Notes under the pieces: generated by a model
What the model saw: the letters and a program-made list of their open reading frames with translations, nothing else
Databases searched by the model: none
Told to the model about the DNA's origin: nothing
Part shown: one piece after another, positions 12,950 to 12,998 of the stretch
Layout of the letters: each line of letters opens with the position of its first letter
How positions within the stretch are numbered: position 1 is the stretch's first letter
Source of the DNA: Lachnospiraceae bacterium AM93-12TA
GTDB taxonomy: Bacteria; Bacillota; Clostridia; Lachnospirales; Lachnospiraceae
Reading direction: 5' to 3'
NCBI GenBank assembly: GCA_027698105.1
Contig: JAQERH010000055.1
Span: 1 to 12,998, forward strand
Length of the DNA stretch: 12,998 nt
Position numbers and translations under genes: made by a program

Positions 12950-12998
12950 ATCGAGTAGGAGGCGGTGATTAACCGCCGTCCTCTCACACCACCGTGCG
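12950..12998 (-). mobile_element. 3' end of a group II intron (domain VI and part of domain V), continuing past the window
   Basis: On the minus strand the last 49 bases form a typical group II intron 3' end. The tail of domain V (CGCACGGTGGTGT) leads into a domain VI hairpin. In + coordinates 12953-12955 pair with 12983-12985, 12957-12960 with 12979-12982, and 12961-12966 with 12972-12977. One unpaired base, A on the minus strand at 12956, is left as the branch point. It lies 7th from the intron end, which reads GAT at 12952-12950. The intron therefore sits 17 bases after the stop of the fused GTPase gene, in the opposite orientation, with its body and any maturase gene beyond the window. 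Confidence 0.75.

Overview
The window looks like a chromosomal stretch from an anaerobic Firmicute, most likely Lachnospiraceae (Clostridium cluster XIVa). The reasons are the clostridial-type RpoD, a QueH-type queuosine enzyme, strong AGGAGG-like ribosome sites, TTGACA/TATAAT-like promoters with 17-nt spacers, and a B12-riboswitch-controlled cbiMNQO operon. This is an inference from gene content; no species can be named.

Layout. (1) 70-1452, + strand: the housekeeping sigma factor rpoD with its own promoter and an intrinsic terminator. (2) 1550-2263, +: epoxyqueuosine reductase queH. (3) 2228-5339, -: a cobalt importer operon read cbiM-cbiN-cbiQ-cbiO, with its own promoter and a cobalamin riboswitch; its last gene overlaps the end of queH tail-to-tail. 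(4) 5380-8690, +: a tightly packed operon of a HAD phosphatase, a zinc/manganese-type binding lipoprotein, an ATPase and a permease; each junction overlaps. (5) 8743-10685, +: a membrane diguanylate cyclase with its own promoter. (6) about 10756-12933, +: a COG0523 (CobW/ZNG1-type) metal GTPase carrying a large His/Cys-rich insert, followed by a second P-loop GTPase that has lost the CxCC metal motif and is fused to a C-terminal domain like that of YcgQ (TIGR03943/DUF1980). (7) 12950-12998, -: the 3' end of a group II intron (domain VI with bulged branch-point A), continuing past the window edge.

How it works together. Regions 3, 4 and 6 concern transition metals: cobalt uptake under B12 feedback, Zn/Mn uptake, and intracellular metal delivery. 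QueH is itself an iron-sulfur metalloenzyme. The least ordinary part is the two-GTPase pair in region 6, where the second protein joins a degenerate COG0523 GTPase to a domain normally found on a membrane-anchored partner. The group II intron immediately downstream may separate this pair from further members of the locus.
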